A stretch of 64,000 bases of DNA from Bemisia tabaci (lineage: Eukaryota > Arthropoda > Insecta > Hemiptera > Aleyrodidae): NCBI RefSeq assembly GCF_918797505.1, contig NC_092793.1, positions 71,047,660-71,111,659 of the forward strand, given 5' to 3'. Position 1 is the first letter of the stretch, and the number at the start of each line of letters is the position of its first letter. The notes under the pieces are model-generated. The model had not been told where the DNA came from. It saw only the letters and a program-made list of their open reading frames with translations, and made no database searches. Position numbers and translations under genes: made by a program. Positions 45,518 to 57,869 of the stretch are shown one piece after another.

Positions 45518-45825
45518 CAGGGTGTCTACAAGTCCGGAATTCCCGGAAAGTCCGGAAATAGGACTTATTTTTCAAGGGCGGTCCGGAACTCCGGAAGTAC
45601 TGAAAAAATGTGGAAATTCCGCAAGAAGGTCCGGAATTTTTGTCATTTTTGTCACAATTTGAGCGAGAAATCCAAATTTTTGAAATTTTTCGAATTTCGT
45701 CGATTGGAGGTACTGAAAAAGTACTGAATTTTCCTGTTGAGAAGGCACTGAATTTCTTGGGAATGTACTGAAAAAGTGCTGTAAAAGTACTGATTTTTGG
45801 CCAGCCTGTTTTAGTAGACATCCTG
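45518..45825. mobile_element. Family A MITE, copy 7
   Basis: Ends cagggtgtctac / gtagacatcctg. ataac abuts both ends (5 bp, or 6 with one change). One 'ctccggaagt' phrase is locally duplicated. Confidence 0.83.
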
Positions 45826-46449
45826 ATAACGCGGAAAAATTGGTGTGTGACCTGTACAAAGTCTGAAGATCTGAGTCACTGAGTCAGTTTTGGATCCTCT
45901 GTATCAGGCTTCCATTTCGCCTGAGCCTCTTTATTTTTCCCGCGACCATTTTGTTCGACCATTTTAAGTAAACTCTCGATTTTTTTTACTTCGCTCTTGG
46001 TTTGCCGATACGTGCGGTCATATCTAGTTTCGTTAGGATGTTGTGCCTATAGATCGGAGCTAGATTTGCTCTCGTGAGAGTCCATCTCGGGTGAGTCTCG
46101 ACTCCTCGCGGAGGCAGCCGAGCGGGGCGAGAGAACCGGAAAAGGAGGAAACGCTGAATTCCAGAGCGCAAATCGCTCAACTGATGGCGCCTGTTACCGC
46201 GTTACCGCACCGCGACACCACGACACCTCAAGACTGATTCACCAACGTAACACCCATCCCCCTCCTCCTCCCTCGCCCCGCGCTGCTGTCGCTCAGCCCT
46301 GGATTCGCGACACTCCGTTGCAATCCCGCGGTAAAACTCTACTTATATTGGGCCTAAACGGATCAAAAAGAATCGTCGCTTGCACAGGGTTTCCAGCCGT
46401 TCGGGAAATCTGCAATTTTCCGATGGAAAAGTGGGACTTACAAACTTGG

Positions 46450-46749
46450 CAGAGTGTCTACTACGGCCGGAATTTCCGGAAAGTCTGGAAATAGTACTGT
46501 TTTTTAAGGGCGGTTTCGGAAGGACGGAAAAGATGCGGAAATTCCGCAAGAAGGTCCGGATTTTTTGTCATTTTTGTCGCAATTTGAGCGAGAAATTCAA
46601 ATGTGAAATTTTTCGAGCTTTGGTCGAATGGAGGTCCTGAAAATGTACTGAATTTTTTTGTTGAGGAGGTACTGAATTTCTTGAGATTGTACTGAAAAAG
46701 TACTGTAAAAGTACTGATTTTTGGCCGGTGTGTATTAGTAGACACCCTG
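46450..46749. mobile_element. Family A MITE, copy 8
   Basis: Starts cagagtgtctac and ends gtagacaccctg. cttgg abuts both ends. It lies only 624 bp from copy 7 in the same orientation, with CpG-rich unique DNA between. Confidence 0.82.
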
Positions 46750-47278
46750 CTTGGGAAAGTCGGGGAATTTCCTTGGAAAATGCGAAAAACAGGACATTTT
46801 TTTAATGAATTAAGAAACGAAAAAACGACGATTCCTATCTTTCAATCTTCCAATTTTCGTATCCTTGAATTGCCCGCTATCGAGTGTGGAATCCAGAGCT
46901 TTGGCAGCAGTCAGAGGAAACCCTCAATTTCGTCTGGGAAATCCAAAGGTGTTTTCTTTGACACACCCCTAAGAGCCTAAGACACTCATCCAAAAAAAAA
47001 AAATTTCCAGCTCAATCTTAGAATCATCTCAAGGAATTACTAGCAAGTACCAAATTTCATGGTTTATTTTTTAGGGCTCTTAATACAATAATTTGTTCTC
47101 TCCCTTCTCCTCCGCTCTTTTGAGCTCCCGCAGCTCGGAGGGATTTAATTGTCGAATCCGTGCTGAACCGACAAAAAATTTCGATTTTGACTTCTACAAT
47201 CGTTTCTCGAATGTCTGACGTGAACACCGAGACATCCCGTTCTATCGTACCTTCAAACTGGAGACGCCTTCAGCACAG

Positions 47279-47539
47279 TGGGCTAAAATTGATAGACAAA
47301 GCGATAGACAAAGAAGACCAAGGGAAATTGGAGCGATCCTGTTGGTTTAAATGGTTTGTTTTGAAAGACTAAAGATGAAAGCGATGGATCCACGTGGGTT
47401 ACTGGTTGCCGTCTCAAGTTAGTCGATTACTAACGTCTTATGTCCATTGCAAACAACCGCTTCCACCAATCGGATCGCTCCATTTTCACTACGTCTTCTT
47501 CCTCCATAGCTTTGTCTATCAATTTCAATGATCAGCCCG
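47279..47539. mobile_element. Family H element, outermost bases lost
   Basis: Left arm from gtgggctaaaattgatagacaaagcgatag. Right arm ends ctttgtctatcaatttcaatgatcagcccg. The terminal GCGGGC of the left arm is eroded. Confidence 0.72.
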
Positions 47540-48289
47540 AATAGCGCGACAAGATAAAGTGAATCGTGGCATATTCAAATGGTTAAAAAGAGCAACGGTA
47601 ACTAAACGGTATCACGGAGGCACAGGCAATGGCATGCACGACGTTGCTTCGTCCTACCGAAACGCAAAACCACATATCTCCACCAGGTTTCCATCAAACT
47701 TGAGCGGTTTCTGCTGCTGAGCGTATAGTCGTAGCCGCTGCGCTTATCCCATCAGCTCCTCCGGCTGTCTCACCTCTCGAGTTCTTCATCGGCACTGTTG
47801 CCAAGTTTGTGGATCCGCCCCGATGTTGAAGTGATGGAAGACGAAGGGGGTACGGGTTCCCCGACGAGTTGGCAACTTGAGGGCCGCAACTGGGACGGGC
47901 GTCTTCGCCGTCGTCGGCGGGTCGGCGGGGCGACCTTGCAATCCGTACCCCTGCCTCTGATTCTCCACGTCATGTCACGTCAGGCAAGAGTTGCTCTTTC
48001 TTGGCATCTCAGTCACCAACATGACCCATTGCTCGCTCTTCCATGTTACTCAAGAGAACAGTAATAAGTGCGAAAATGGAAGTTTCAAGAAAGAGACCCT
48101 CCTGCTAGCGTCTGAGCGGAAAAGATTATTGAACAAACCCTCGGTCTACGTAAAATTGTTGGTGCTCACCCAAAATCAGTGGTAGGTCTAAAAACCACTT
48201 AAAAGCTACTTAATGCCCTTCCCTCTGAGATGAGAACAATCCTTAACAGTGGCGAAATAATCGTCTTCTTTCTCAAACTTAGGGCTTTT
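47540..48289. other. No gene seen
   Basis: A GC-rich patch at 47800-47950 gives three overlapping stop-poor frames on both strands. None has a recognisable motif. Confidence 0.4.
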
Positions 48290-48490
48290 GTCTTGGAGAG
48301 TGCATTCTACCATGTCGACGACCTCTCGAATCTCTAGCCTTAATCCATCGCTTCCGTCATTTTCTTATATTGCTCTTACATTGCCTAATTTTAATCATTT
48401 GTACGATCTGTATCTGAATCATTTGTACGACTTGTACGATCCCTTAAAGGGAGTATATGTACCAACTGTAAATAAATAAAATAAATAAAA
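48290..48490 (+). mobile_element. Possible 3' tail of a non-LTR retrotransposon
   Basis: A pyrimidine-biased segment with 'catttgtacgatctgtatc / catttgtacgacttgtacg' repeats is followed by cccttaaagggagtatatg and an A-rich TAAA-type tail (aaataaataaaataaataaa). Such tails are common at 3' ends of LINEs. No reverse transcriptase frame or target duplication could be found, so this is tentative. Confidence 0.3.
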
Positions 48491-48627
48491 AAACAGCTTG
48501 GGAATTTTGCCTTGTCATGTTGGGAGGGGGGCCGTGGAGCACACCCATCTAGAAGATAGAAGGGTCGAAAGGTCTCCTCGATAAATGTTCTGCAAAGAAT
48601 CCCTCACAGATCCAGAGTTTCCTCAGC

Positions 48628-49165
48628 CAGGGTGTACCGGGAAATGTCAGAGAATTTTACAAAGTCAGGGAAAACCTGAAAATGCCAGGGAAAATGACAA
48701 TAAGTTCCCTTTGTTTGCTTTCTAGAATGGGTTTTACGTAATTTTGCGAGAAAAATATTTCAAATCATGTTCTTAACCATCTGGCATAATTATATCTTCA
48801 ATGCATCGATTGCGTCGCATTCGATAGCTTTGATGTATCGTTTTTTGAACCAAAATTTTAACCTCAAACAAAAATTTTAGGAGTTAAGTTAGGGAAGCTG
48901 AAAAGTGGAAAGAAAAAATTCCTAACAATTTCACTTTTCATTGCTATGTAATACTCACGAAAAAATCACAAAAACCCGTTCTCATAGATTACTGCTTGAT
49001 AGACTTTTGAGAGTATCTTTACATGTTGCACCAATCGATACGCAGAACCCCGGTTTATGTATCGCATAATATCCATTATCAGGGAATTTTACCAAATTAT
49101 GTCAGAGAAATCAGGGAAATGTCAGGGCCAAGGAGTTCCGTTTTTCAAATTCTGTCGCAATCTTG
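48628..49165. mobile_element. Family M element, copy 4
   Basis: Starts cagggtgtaccgggaaatgtcag and ends caaattctgtcgcaatcttg. The body has several 'tcaggga' phrases. About 200 bp in the middle (48790-49060) is unlike other copies. No clean duplication. Confidence 0.55.
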
Positions 49166-49484
49166 TCGATCGAATTTTAAGCAGTTTTAGTGTGAGATTT
49201 ATGAAATTTTTGAGTTTTCAAAGTGACGGACTTCACCTTTTTACCGTGATTTTTCTTGATTGATAAGTTTCAAGGAAAAATAGCAAAGACAAGTGGGCAG
49301 GGGCGTTAAACTTGCCAACATTTTTTAGGTAACAAATAAACGACATTCCTCCCCTCTTCCCCAAAAAATGATTTTCCCAAAATTTAAATGGGATACTGAC
49401 ATCAATACATTCATCGCAAAGCTTACCACGCCCACTTAGTACTGCATTCGCGTTGTAAACATCTATCGGCTATCATCTAGATAT

Positions 49485-49732
49485 CCCTTGCTAAGGCAGA
49501 AGGCCGTATGAACATTCAGGAGTTGCCAAATTTCCCCGGATAAAACATGTACTCTTGAGGAAAGTTATTTTTATTTTTCCTTGAAATTTTCAGATATTTT
49601 AGATTAAATTGGGAACAAAACTGTCTGAAAAATTGGAAGAAAAATATTTAGAATTTTCCTTGAAAATTCGTTGACTAAAGGTAATATGGCAACGAATGAA
49701 GGCTCATACGGCGTTTTTCCTTAGCACGGCAG
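49485..49732. mobile_element. Family B MITE
   Basis: Left end cccttgctaaggcagaaggccgtatgaac with a small terminal loss. Right end ttccttagcacggcag followed by tatt. Confidence 0.78.
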
Positions 49733-50120
49733 TATTCGACAGCGGGAAGGAAAGGAGCTCCCTGAATTCCGGTGCCACGTTGGACCGACCGAATCTTTGG
49801 AAGCTGACCTGATTTTCCTCGTTTTCCTCCGCGACAGAAGTCGTCGACGAAAGAATTTCCACGAGACAGCACTGTCCGTACAAACAATGGTCGAGTAAAA
49901 TGTGACACTCTCGGCGTTGGCGATTATCCGCGAAATCGGCTCAAATGTTGCGGATTTCGAAACGGAGCTCTCTCATTACCGGCGATGGCGTGGCCGGCCA
50001 GGAGGTTGGCGCCAGCTGGAAGCTGCCAAGTGGCTCGAAAAAAGGAGGTTTTCTTCGAGGCGTGATCCGAATATTCCGGGGAACATCGCCGCCAACTGCG
50101 GGGAATCTGCTTCGCTGCCA
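49733..50120. other. No gene seen; GC-rich
   Basis: Positions 49960-50110 are GC-rich with four overlapping frames on both strands. No splice or domain support. Confidence 0.4.
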
Positions 50121-50249
50121 TTTGAACGTATTTCTATCAAACGGAACTATGTGCATTAAGAAATGAGCCCTGATACCCATAAGAGAATATGCATAACAGG
50201 GCTCACGTCATAATGCACATAGTTCCGTTTGACAGAAATGCGTCCATTT
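50121..50249. mobile_element. Short palindromic MITE (family O), 129 bp
   Basis: Arms tttctatcaaacggaactat then gtgcatta, and inverted tttctgtcaaacggaactat then gtgcatta. Inner gagccctg / cagggctc. Same size and layout as family N but different sequence. Confidence 0.72.
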
Positions 50250-51725
50250 GATCGTATTGCATTGTGCTGTTGTTCTGCGGGCATGACTCCATGATCCTGT
50301 CGGCGAGTCAAGTCGTGAAGTTCGAGTTTCAGCCTCAGTCGCCCGCCGCACCGAGGTTTTGCAGCAATTGAACCGGTTGGTTAAAATGTAATAAGTTTAT
50401 TGAGAGTTGAACTTTGAGGTCTGTCATGATGCCTATCTTCTAGGGTTCATCAGAAAGTTGACGTGTTCGATGTAAACATCGACTCGGTCTCATCCCGGCG
50501 AAGCCTCCTCTTCATCATTTAACCCGTGTGTCCTCATCTTTCGTGTCCACCTCTCACTTTGCGCGTGTTCAAAAATCGTGTTTTCACGGGGAGGTTGTGA
50601 AGATTCGCAAAAGCTAGCAATGTCTGTCAAAATTCGAGTCTCTATAATGAGGGAAAATCAATTTCGGCCGAATCAAGAGAAGGGGTCTAGGCAGAAGCGT
50701 GAGAAGATACACAAATATGAGTCTGGACATTTACGAAGCTGGTATCTTGGATTTTGCCAATGGTTGCAGATTACGACCGAGCACGGTATAACCGTGGCTC
50801 CAGTTCCCTTACCCATCGATCTATTCAACAAGCGCGATCACCAGTCATCATGATTTTTTTCAAAGCATCTAAAATTTTCTCAAGACCAGAAGCAAGCCGG
50901 GGTCGATCACATTTGAGGGGCTTGGAGGATAAGACGCATAAGTGCAGTTTTTGAAAACTTTGAGGTACTAATGATTTCAAGTAAAGTAGTCTTAATGCAT
51001 ATTCTGTGAAAAATTCACTCCTACATTCCTACTTTTAAGCAACAAAAAGTCAGTTTGAACTTTCTTTTCGCCGTAAGTATCCACATAATTCCGAAACTTC
51101 AACCGCACGTATTTCTCGAAATAGTAAAAACTGCACTTATGCGCCTTGTCCTGCAAGCCCCTCATTTCCGATCACACGAACCAAGCTTGCGCAAAAATTG
51201 TGGGAAGCCTCGCATATTTTTTTTTTGGTCGTCCGACGTATAAAAATAGTAAAACATGGGTTGATTAAAGTTTCTCTCCACTGGTTGACCGAAAAACCTG
51301 ACGACTAAAAACGAAAGAAGAATAAAAGGCCATCACTTTTTGTGGAAGCGCCTTTTTGGCTCGCACCATGGTGAAAAGCAGGGAACTTTTTCAACCTCTG
51401 AGTGCAAGCAACCTGGAAAAACTCTTTACACCTCAGCATACTGCATAGTATGAAGGAAATCTATGAAACGGAACAGAAATGACCTGTCATTATTTTATAT
51501 TCTCCCTCACAAATGCCGTCCTATTTTCCTCACGTCCGTTTAATCTGGGTCTCTTTGCCTCGGTTATATTTCAATGGCCTTATTGAGTCAGCGGATCGTG
51601 GCTTATTTTGAGCCACTAAAGCGACGAGCCGCGAAAATGGTGCCTGTTAGCTATCAGGTTATCAGCAAGGAAAAGGTAACTTTCGCGGTGAATGACCTGT
51701 AACACATGGAGACCTGTCAAACGTA
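50250..51725. other. No gene seen
   Basis: Unique-looking. Near-inverted phrases about 'gcgcataagtgcagttttt' occur at 50930-50950 and 51130-51150 (aaaactgcacttatgcgcc), about 200 bp apart, possibly the arms of an eroded element. Confidence 0.4.
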
Positions 51726-51975
51726 CTGCTGTGTAAAAGAAGAACGCCGTATGAGCCATAGCCGTATGCTAAATTCCATCTGACAAGTAACAACATTTCA
51801 GGAAGCTCGGGATTGGCTTTCCTCCATGTTGCGAACAGTTTTATTCGCGGTTTAGTGTGAGTGTCTGAAAATTTTTAGGAAAAATATCCATAACTTCCCC
51901 TGAAAATAAGTATTTTACCGGGAGAATATTGGCAACATTCATTTGCTCATACGGCTTTTTTCCTCACTGCGGCAG
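51726..51975. mobile_element. Family B MITE, diverged
   Basis: Starts ctgctgtgtaaaagaagaacgccgtatgag and ends ttcctcactgcggcag. Length is normal for the family but the flanks (cgta / ctta) no longer match. Confidence 0.68.
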
Positions 51976-53381
51976 CTTATCCGTTCAATCCGTTCATGCA
52001 TGCAAATAGGAGGTGGCTCCTCTGCGATTCTGCATCCTGCATCGAGTGCAACTTGCCTCCATCACTCATTAATCGCCCTCAAACCGCCATCATTTAATGT
52101 AGTGTGAAGAAAAAGATTAGGAAGCGTTTCTCTCCAATGAGCTATGGAGAAAAAAGGAGGAATTGAATTTTAGGTCTCGAGACACGTAAATGAAAGTTTC
52201 AAAAATAACCATTGATTCTCGTCAAATCTTGTCTACGTTGCAAAATGTCTCCTATAAAACTGACTATGAAACCATGATTCAATTCATTATCTTACTTCGC
52301 TGAAGCTCAAATGCATAACCGTTTAGTTGAAGGAAAACTGGGTCTTGACTGGTTTCCGAATTTTCCCATTTTATAGTTTATGGAGGCTCTGCACCCCTGT
52401 TTAAGCGCCCTCTTCAGTTTCAAAAAGAGTTGTGGAAAATTGGAGATTGAATTGCGAAAGGATGGGTAAAGTAAAGAACAGAGGGAATAAGGTTTACCAA
52501 AGATCAATTTCTTTCATCATTCGTGGTTTTTTTCACTTTTTCTTTTCTTTTTTTGTTATTCAATTAAATCTATGGTGTGCTATGTAAAGGAAAATACAGT
52601 TTTCTGACTAACCAAAATTATGTCGGCAGTCTCCGAGCGACAGTCGATTGAGATTAAGAGCCGGTATCTTAATTGGGTTTTCGCACTAGCCAGGCGGAAT
52701 AATGTTGTTTTAAATTATGTTATTATATTTATTGAACAATGAATGAAGATTACTATTACTATCATTGCCTTCAATCGACGTTATATTTTATAAAACTTTT
52801 ACTTAACGTGTATCCTTCATGCTCCAACTTTTCAAACTGAGCGGCAGGGAAGCACGAGCAAGTTGAGACAGAGTTTTCCTTCAACTGGACAGTTATGCAA
52901 TTTGGGCTACATAGGAGTTGAAATAGTTGTATCGCCGCCTTTACAATCGGTGAAAGAGTTTTACGTTCATTGCAATGTTGAGTTGGTAAGATTTGACGAT
53001 CTGACACGTTTTGATGGTACTTTTTAAAACTTCACGTCACCTTCTACTCGAAAAATTGGGTTTTTTTTCACCCCCGTTGTTTTCGTCGGATTTTCGTCTG
53101 GTCATTTGTGCTTTTATGCACAAATATTATATTGCATCATCTCCATCTCTACGTTTACTAGGTATCAGTTGCTGCTGATTTATAAGCATCGACTACAAAC
53201 AGATGGAAATCAAATCAAACTGGCGCGGCTATCGTATTTCAAATGGTTGTTCGGAAATGCGGCGTAATTTAGGAAAAGTATAATGTCAGCTATAGAATAC
53301 AATCTTCTTTCTCTTGTTGTCGATTGACCTTGATCTCGGACCATCAAAATAAATTATTTGCTTAAGTAAACGGATGAACTT
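51976..53381. other. No gene seen
   Basis: AT-rich unique-looking DNA. A 66-codon and a 78-codon minus-strand frame lack any recognised motif. Confidence 0.4.
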
Positions 53382-53539
53382 CAGAGGCGTGCCGTGCTTT
53401 GCGATAAATCGATGCCGTTTAAACCTGTGGAAAAGGATCGATTATCAGAGGTTTCGCAACGGACACCTTAATAATCAATTCTTTACCTCAGCTTCAAATT
53501 GAAAAATATCGATAGTATATAATTCATGCTGCACGACTG
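53382..53539. mobile_element. hAT MITE (family P), copy 2, 158 bp
   Basis: Starts cagaggcgtgccgtgctttgcgataaatcg and ends catgctgcacgactg. The stretch matches the 36168 copy in reverse orientation (tttgcgataaatcgat). Flanks atgaactt / atgaattt are an 8-bp duplication with one mismatch. Confidence 0.8.
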
Positions 53540-53561
53540 ATGAATTTGTAGAGTATTCCCT

Positions 53562-53862
53562 AACTGTATAGTGCCCCTCTCTCCTCTCTCCCTTGTAACG
53601 GATAAATCCACTGGTCCCCTCCTCCCCTCTGTAGACCAAATGGACTACATTTTGCAATTTGGAACTATAAATTCTAGCCCGGTTTAAAAACAACGCATGT
53701 GCCATTAGTTTCCCTATGCACATAAGTGTTTTTCCAGAAGAGCCGGAATTTATAGTTCCAAATTACAAAATGCAGTCCAAATCTCTCTCTGTACTGGACG
53801 GGTCTTCCGGTCCCTTAAGATCCGCTACTCGAGAGAGAGAACTGTCCTATAAACAGTAGCAA
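53562..53862. mobile_element. Fold-back inverted repeat
   Basis: Arms about 120 bp each around a centre of about 55 bp. The best-matched core is tttggaactataaattc on the left and gaatttatagttccaaa on the right, continuing outward through ggtcccct / tcttccggtccct and a ct-rich segment. Ends are approximate and no duplication is clear. Confidence 0.65.
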
Positions 53863-56024
53863 GGATCGTCCACTCAAGCAGAGTCTGCGCACCAAATGTC
53901 CAAGTAAACGGAAATCGATTAACCCTCTTAGAGAAACTTCAATTAAATGTAATACAACGTAAAAACTGATCATTTTATCGCATTCCTACCGCAATTATGG
54001 AGGTTCCAATTTTAAGAGAAAGCCATCAGCTTTAGCAACATTTTTGTTAAGAAAAATTGTAGCTTTCAATCGCGGCGAGTATCCTGTAAACTAGTCTTGT
54101 GGATACTAGGTTTCATGAGGTCATTATTTTATGGAGGTAAAATGTAAATGAGACCAACGCGGCAGACTTAGACCGAGTGACGAGGATCGTTGTATGTGAG
54201 GAGTATAAAAAATTCACTGCGCATAATCGATCAAGAAACGTTTGTAAACGCGAATCAATCGATTTTCTCGCTCGTCCTCTTGCACGGCGAGAAAAACAAC
54301 CGCGCAAATCGGCGATTAAAAAATAATGATATAAATCATCAGGTTGATAACCCCAGGAGAAGTCAGACTGAGAGACGGAATTGATGGGTCAAGGCTATTC
54401 CCATATCTCTAATCTACCCATCAGTGCATCTCATTCTCTCACGATGATAGTGAGGTTTTTTCTTTTCTTAATGCGAGTTTCTGCTTTATATCGAATGTCA
54501 TTATTGTCTCCTCTTAGTTCTCCTTCCACAAGAAGTTTAATCTAAGGCAGTTTTTGGTCATTTCTTTTGGAGGATGGCCAAAGCTGTTAGATAAGCACTC
54601 GTCCAAATTCAGAAACTTGAATTCTTATTTGCTGTAACTTAACAAATTATTTGAACAGTAGCTACTTTGTAATTTGAATGTGTAGCAGTTCATTCGACTA
54701 AATGATCAGACGTTATAATTTTACCAATACCTAATTCTAAAAAAAAAATTGTTTCCGTGAATGTCAGATTATTGAAAATATGCCCGCTTGACAAGACTGA
54801 GCATAACCCTTTCTTAACCATGCATTACATATCGCATTTCGATGTCTAATCGGGCCTCTTTAAATTTTCAATAATCGGCCCGCTGCTGTACCTCACTGAA
54901 ATTCGTCACTGAAACTGAACTATTAAACAAGTTAAAATCGGAATGAAATTATCGGCCTAAAATACTCGTAAATTAATGAATAAGTAAAAAAAAATTAATA
55001 ACACTCTCGCATTAACATTATTTGGTTTTTTTTTCTTATCATTTTTTCAACTACTTCCGATGTAATATTTTAGATTATATCTTAAGAAATTGAGGTTTAA
55101 CGGAAAATATGCTTGTTTTCAATGGAATTGCAGTATAATTCTTTCCGAGATCTTTACAGATGAAAGTGAAGATCCTAATGAACAAAAAAGGTATTATCAT
55201 TATGAATTATTTGCCGTCACCCCAATGTCATCACTTTGACTCGGAATTACAATATAACACAATATAAATAACACCACATGTTGTGTCATGGGCTGCTCGT
55301 AAGTATCGTCTTTCTTACGATACGGAACTCGTGCCTCGAGCGCGTATCATGTCTTTTTAGTAGCCCGGCGCGCTGCGGTTTAAAACGCCTGCATTTCGCT
55401 CAGTATGCAACCTTGCCTTACCTAAGTGATAGTTTAGTTGCTTGCTGCACGGCATTTTTTCGTTTTTCGCGTTTGGCCGGTTTACTGTGAGCATCTTCAT
55501 TGCTCGTATACGCAAGTTCTTTATTTATCGAAAATCGTGCCGCATCCCTGCGTAAACTTCGAAAGCTTTCCTTTATTGCTCGCTCAAATCTGGAACATGC
55601 TGAGCCCAAAGAATACCTACTTCTGCTTTGAGTAAAAAATGCATTTTGTCTCCGCATTGTGAATTCAGCTTGAATCTGCGGAGTGGTTACTTGTTTTGCT
55701 GCTGTTCGCTATTACTTATTTAAATATTTATTTTTATGTATATGGATATGAATACGATAATAAGAAGTCATATGTTGTGTCTACAAAAGTGACCTACATT
55801 GAAATCTGGGGGCAGTGTGGCGTTTTGTTTGCGATGCATCTTTTTCGCAATTTGCCAAACGGGTCCCACTGTAAGAACGCAAATAAACTTCCGAAACCGT
55901 GGGTCCAAAGATCATCGATACACAGGTTGTATACAAACGAGCATGGCTGTTCATTTGCGCATCTGAAAAACTCAGAGAGCACTATTAAACAGCAATTGAA
56001 TCTCTTAGAATGTGCTTTTCAGGG
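53863..56024. other. No gene seen; tiny family H remnant
   Basis: A family H terminus (ttcaataatcggcccgc, 54868-54891) is the only family match. Positions 55270-55640 are more GC-balanced with short frames but show no splice pattern. Confidence 0.4.
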
Positions 56025-56197
56025 AAACTTATGAATATTTTTCTTCCAATTCTTCAGGATATTTTATTCCCAACTCACTCTAGAATATCAAAAATTTTTA
56101 GGAAAAATTTGCGTAACCCTCTTAAAAAATACATTTTTATCCGGAGGAATTTGGCAACTCTCGAATGTTAGTGCGGCGTTTCTCCTTAGCACGGCAG
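56025..56197. mobile_element. Family B MITE, left arm missing
   Basis: Begins within the body (gggaaacttatgaatatttttcttcc) and keeps the right end gtttctccttagcacggcag, followed by aata. Confidence 0.65.
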
Positions 56198-56643
56198 AAT
56201 AGTTGTGTCCGCGCAAGTTACAGTCCGACATTCTTTATTGTCGCGGCGCATTGCGCGGGATGCAGATTCGGGTCACCATCTAGCGTCTGGTGAGGCCTAT
56301 TCTGCGAAAAGCTCACGAATCATCGTAAAAGCATGCCACTAGATGTCACGTAGTTTCAAAAGTAAACAAAGATCTCTTTGTCTGCCGGTTGGGCACAACT
56401 CAAGTCCTCATTACTTGCTTGGTATGGTGGCTCTAGAAAGAAAATGTGCTTCGTCAGTCCGCGTTTTGAAAGTCTGAACTCCGAAAATGTTTAATGCTGT
56501 TTTAGATTCTCCGAAAGAATGAATGTGGTAGATAAATAGGTTTTGAGAATGTATGTCAACGGCTGGAAAATGTGAGTGAGAATCAGCATAACGATAGAAA
56601 GTATATCATCAATCTGTTTCAATTTTTAGGGTGTTGCAGTTTA

Positions 56644-57606
56644 CCCTGGTAAAAATTGGCGATAGGAGCTGAGTTTCAAAATACCATAGGAGTTCTCATA
56701 GCCGACTAAAGAAGGCTATAGAAAATCATATAGCTGGCTGTAGAAAGCGGTGCAAATCATATAGCCGGGCTATACGAAGCTATAAAAAAGTATACAGTCG
56801 GGCTATAGTTTCTATCGCCGGGCTTTACACTTTATCGCCATTGGCTATAAAAGGCTATAAGAAATTGTGTAGAAATTCGTGTGCTTTGGAAGTCTGGAAG
56901 TTGGAAATTTGAAGTTTGGAAGTGTTTTTTACAGAACTACCATAATGTTTACACAAAACACATTATATTTTCCTTTTAAACACATTTTTTTCATAAATTA
57001 AAATGAGAATAATCCATGCATACAGAGCGTGCAAACATTTCAGAATCATGAGCTGAAAAACGCTGACTCGGCGAAATTAAATATTAGAGCCTAACAAAAA
57101 GCGGAGCGGCGACGCACTGGCGCCTACAAACCTAACAGGGATACTTCACGCATTGCGCAATGCGTGAAGTATCACTGTTAGGTTTGTAGGCGCCAATGCG
57201 CGTTCCGTGCTCTCTGCCCGCCCGCCGCGCCACAGCGTGCCACGGCGGCGTCTGAAGTAACTATTTCACACCAGAGGTATTGCTCAGTATCATAAGAAAT
57301 TGAAGGTGCTCCGACATATTCAGAATGACAGGCATCCTTCAAAAGTACGGAGCTTTCCTCGCAAAATATATCAAGATACTACGGCACAAAATGAGAGCGG
57401 TAGTCCAAAAACTCACTAAGTCCTGTTATCCGTATTTAGTAACGTTTAGCATACACTTTATCGCCAGGCTGTTGCTTAATCGCCATCGGCTATAAAAGGC
57501 TATAAGAAATTGTGTTGCCGGCTATAGAAGCTACTGGAAATCTTACAGCCGGCTTTAGGGCTATGGTATTTTGGAACACAGATTCTACTGCCAATTTTTA
57601 CCAGGG
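56644..57606. mobile_element. Family R element, copy 2 (963 bp)
   Basis: Ends CCCTGGTAAAAATTGGCGAT and inverted CCCTGGTAAAAATTGGCAGT. Both flanks are ta. It is colinear with the 9156 copy throughout, with small indels, including the internal hairpin and the repeated 'ggctataagaaattgtgt' phrase near both ends. Confidence 0.87.
57119..57194. repeat. Conserved hairpin inside family R copy 2
   Basis: Same two arms as at 9628 with loop attgcgcaat. Here the loop itself is palindromic, giving an almost uninterrupted 76-bp stem. Confidence 0.85.
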
Positions 57607-57869
57607 TAATGATTATGAGATCGAGGAATTAGGTCCTTGCGAATGTTCCACACTGCCTGGAACAGTCTTCTAAATCAGTATGATCACGATCACGATTTTA
57701 AAGCCCCGAGCGAGAACTTAAAATTAGTTGAGCTTTTAATTAAATCACACCCAGGATCTCTGATAACGGAAATGGAAGTAGACTTGAAGTCTTCCCGCAG
57801 TTTTGTGCGGCATATCGGTCCTAGGTCAAAAGCAACAACTTTTGGGACCTCCCAAAATTTCAGGGGAGC

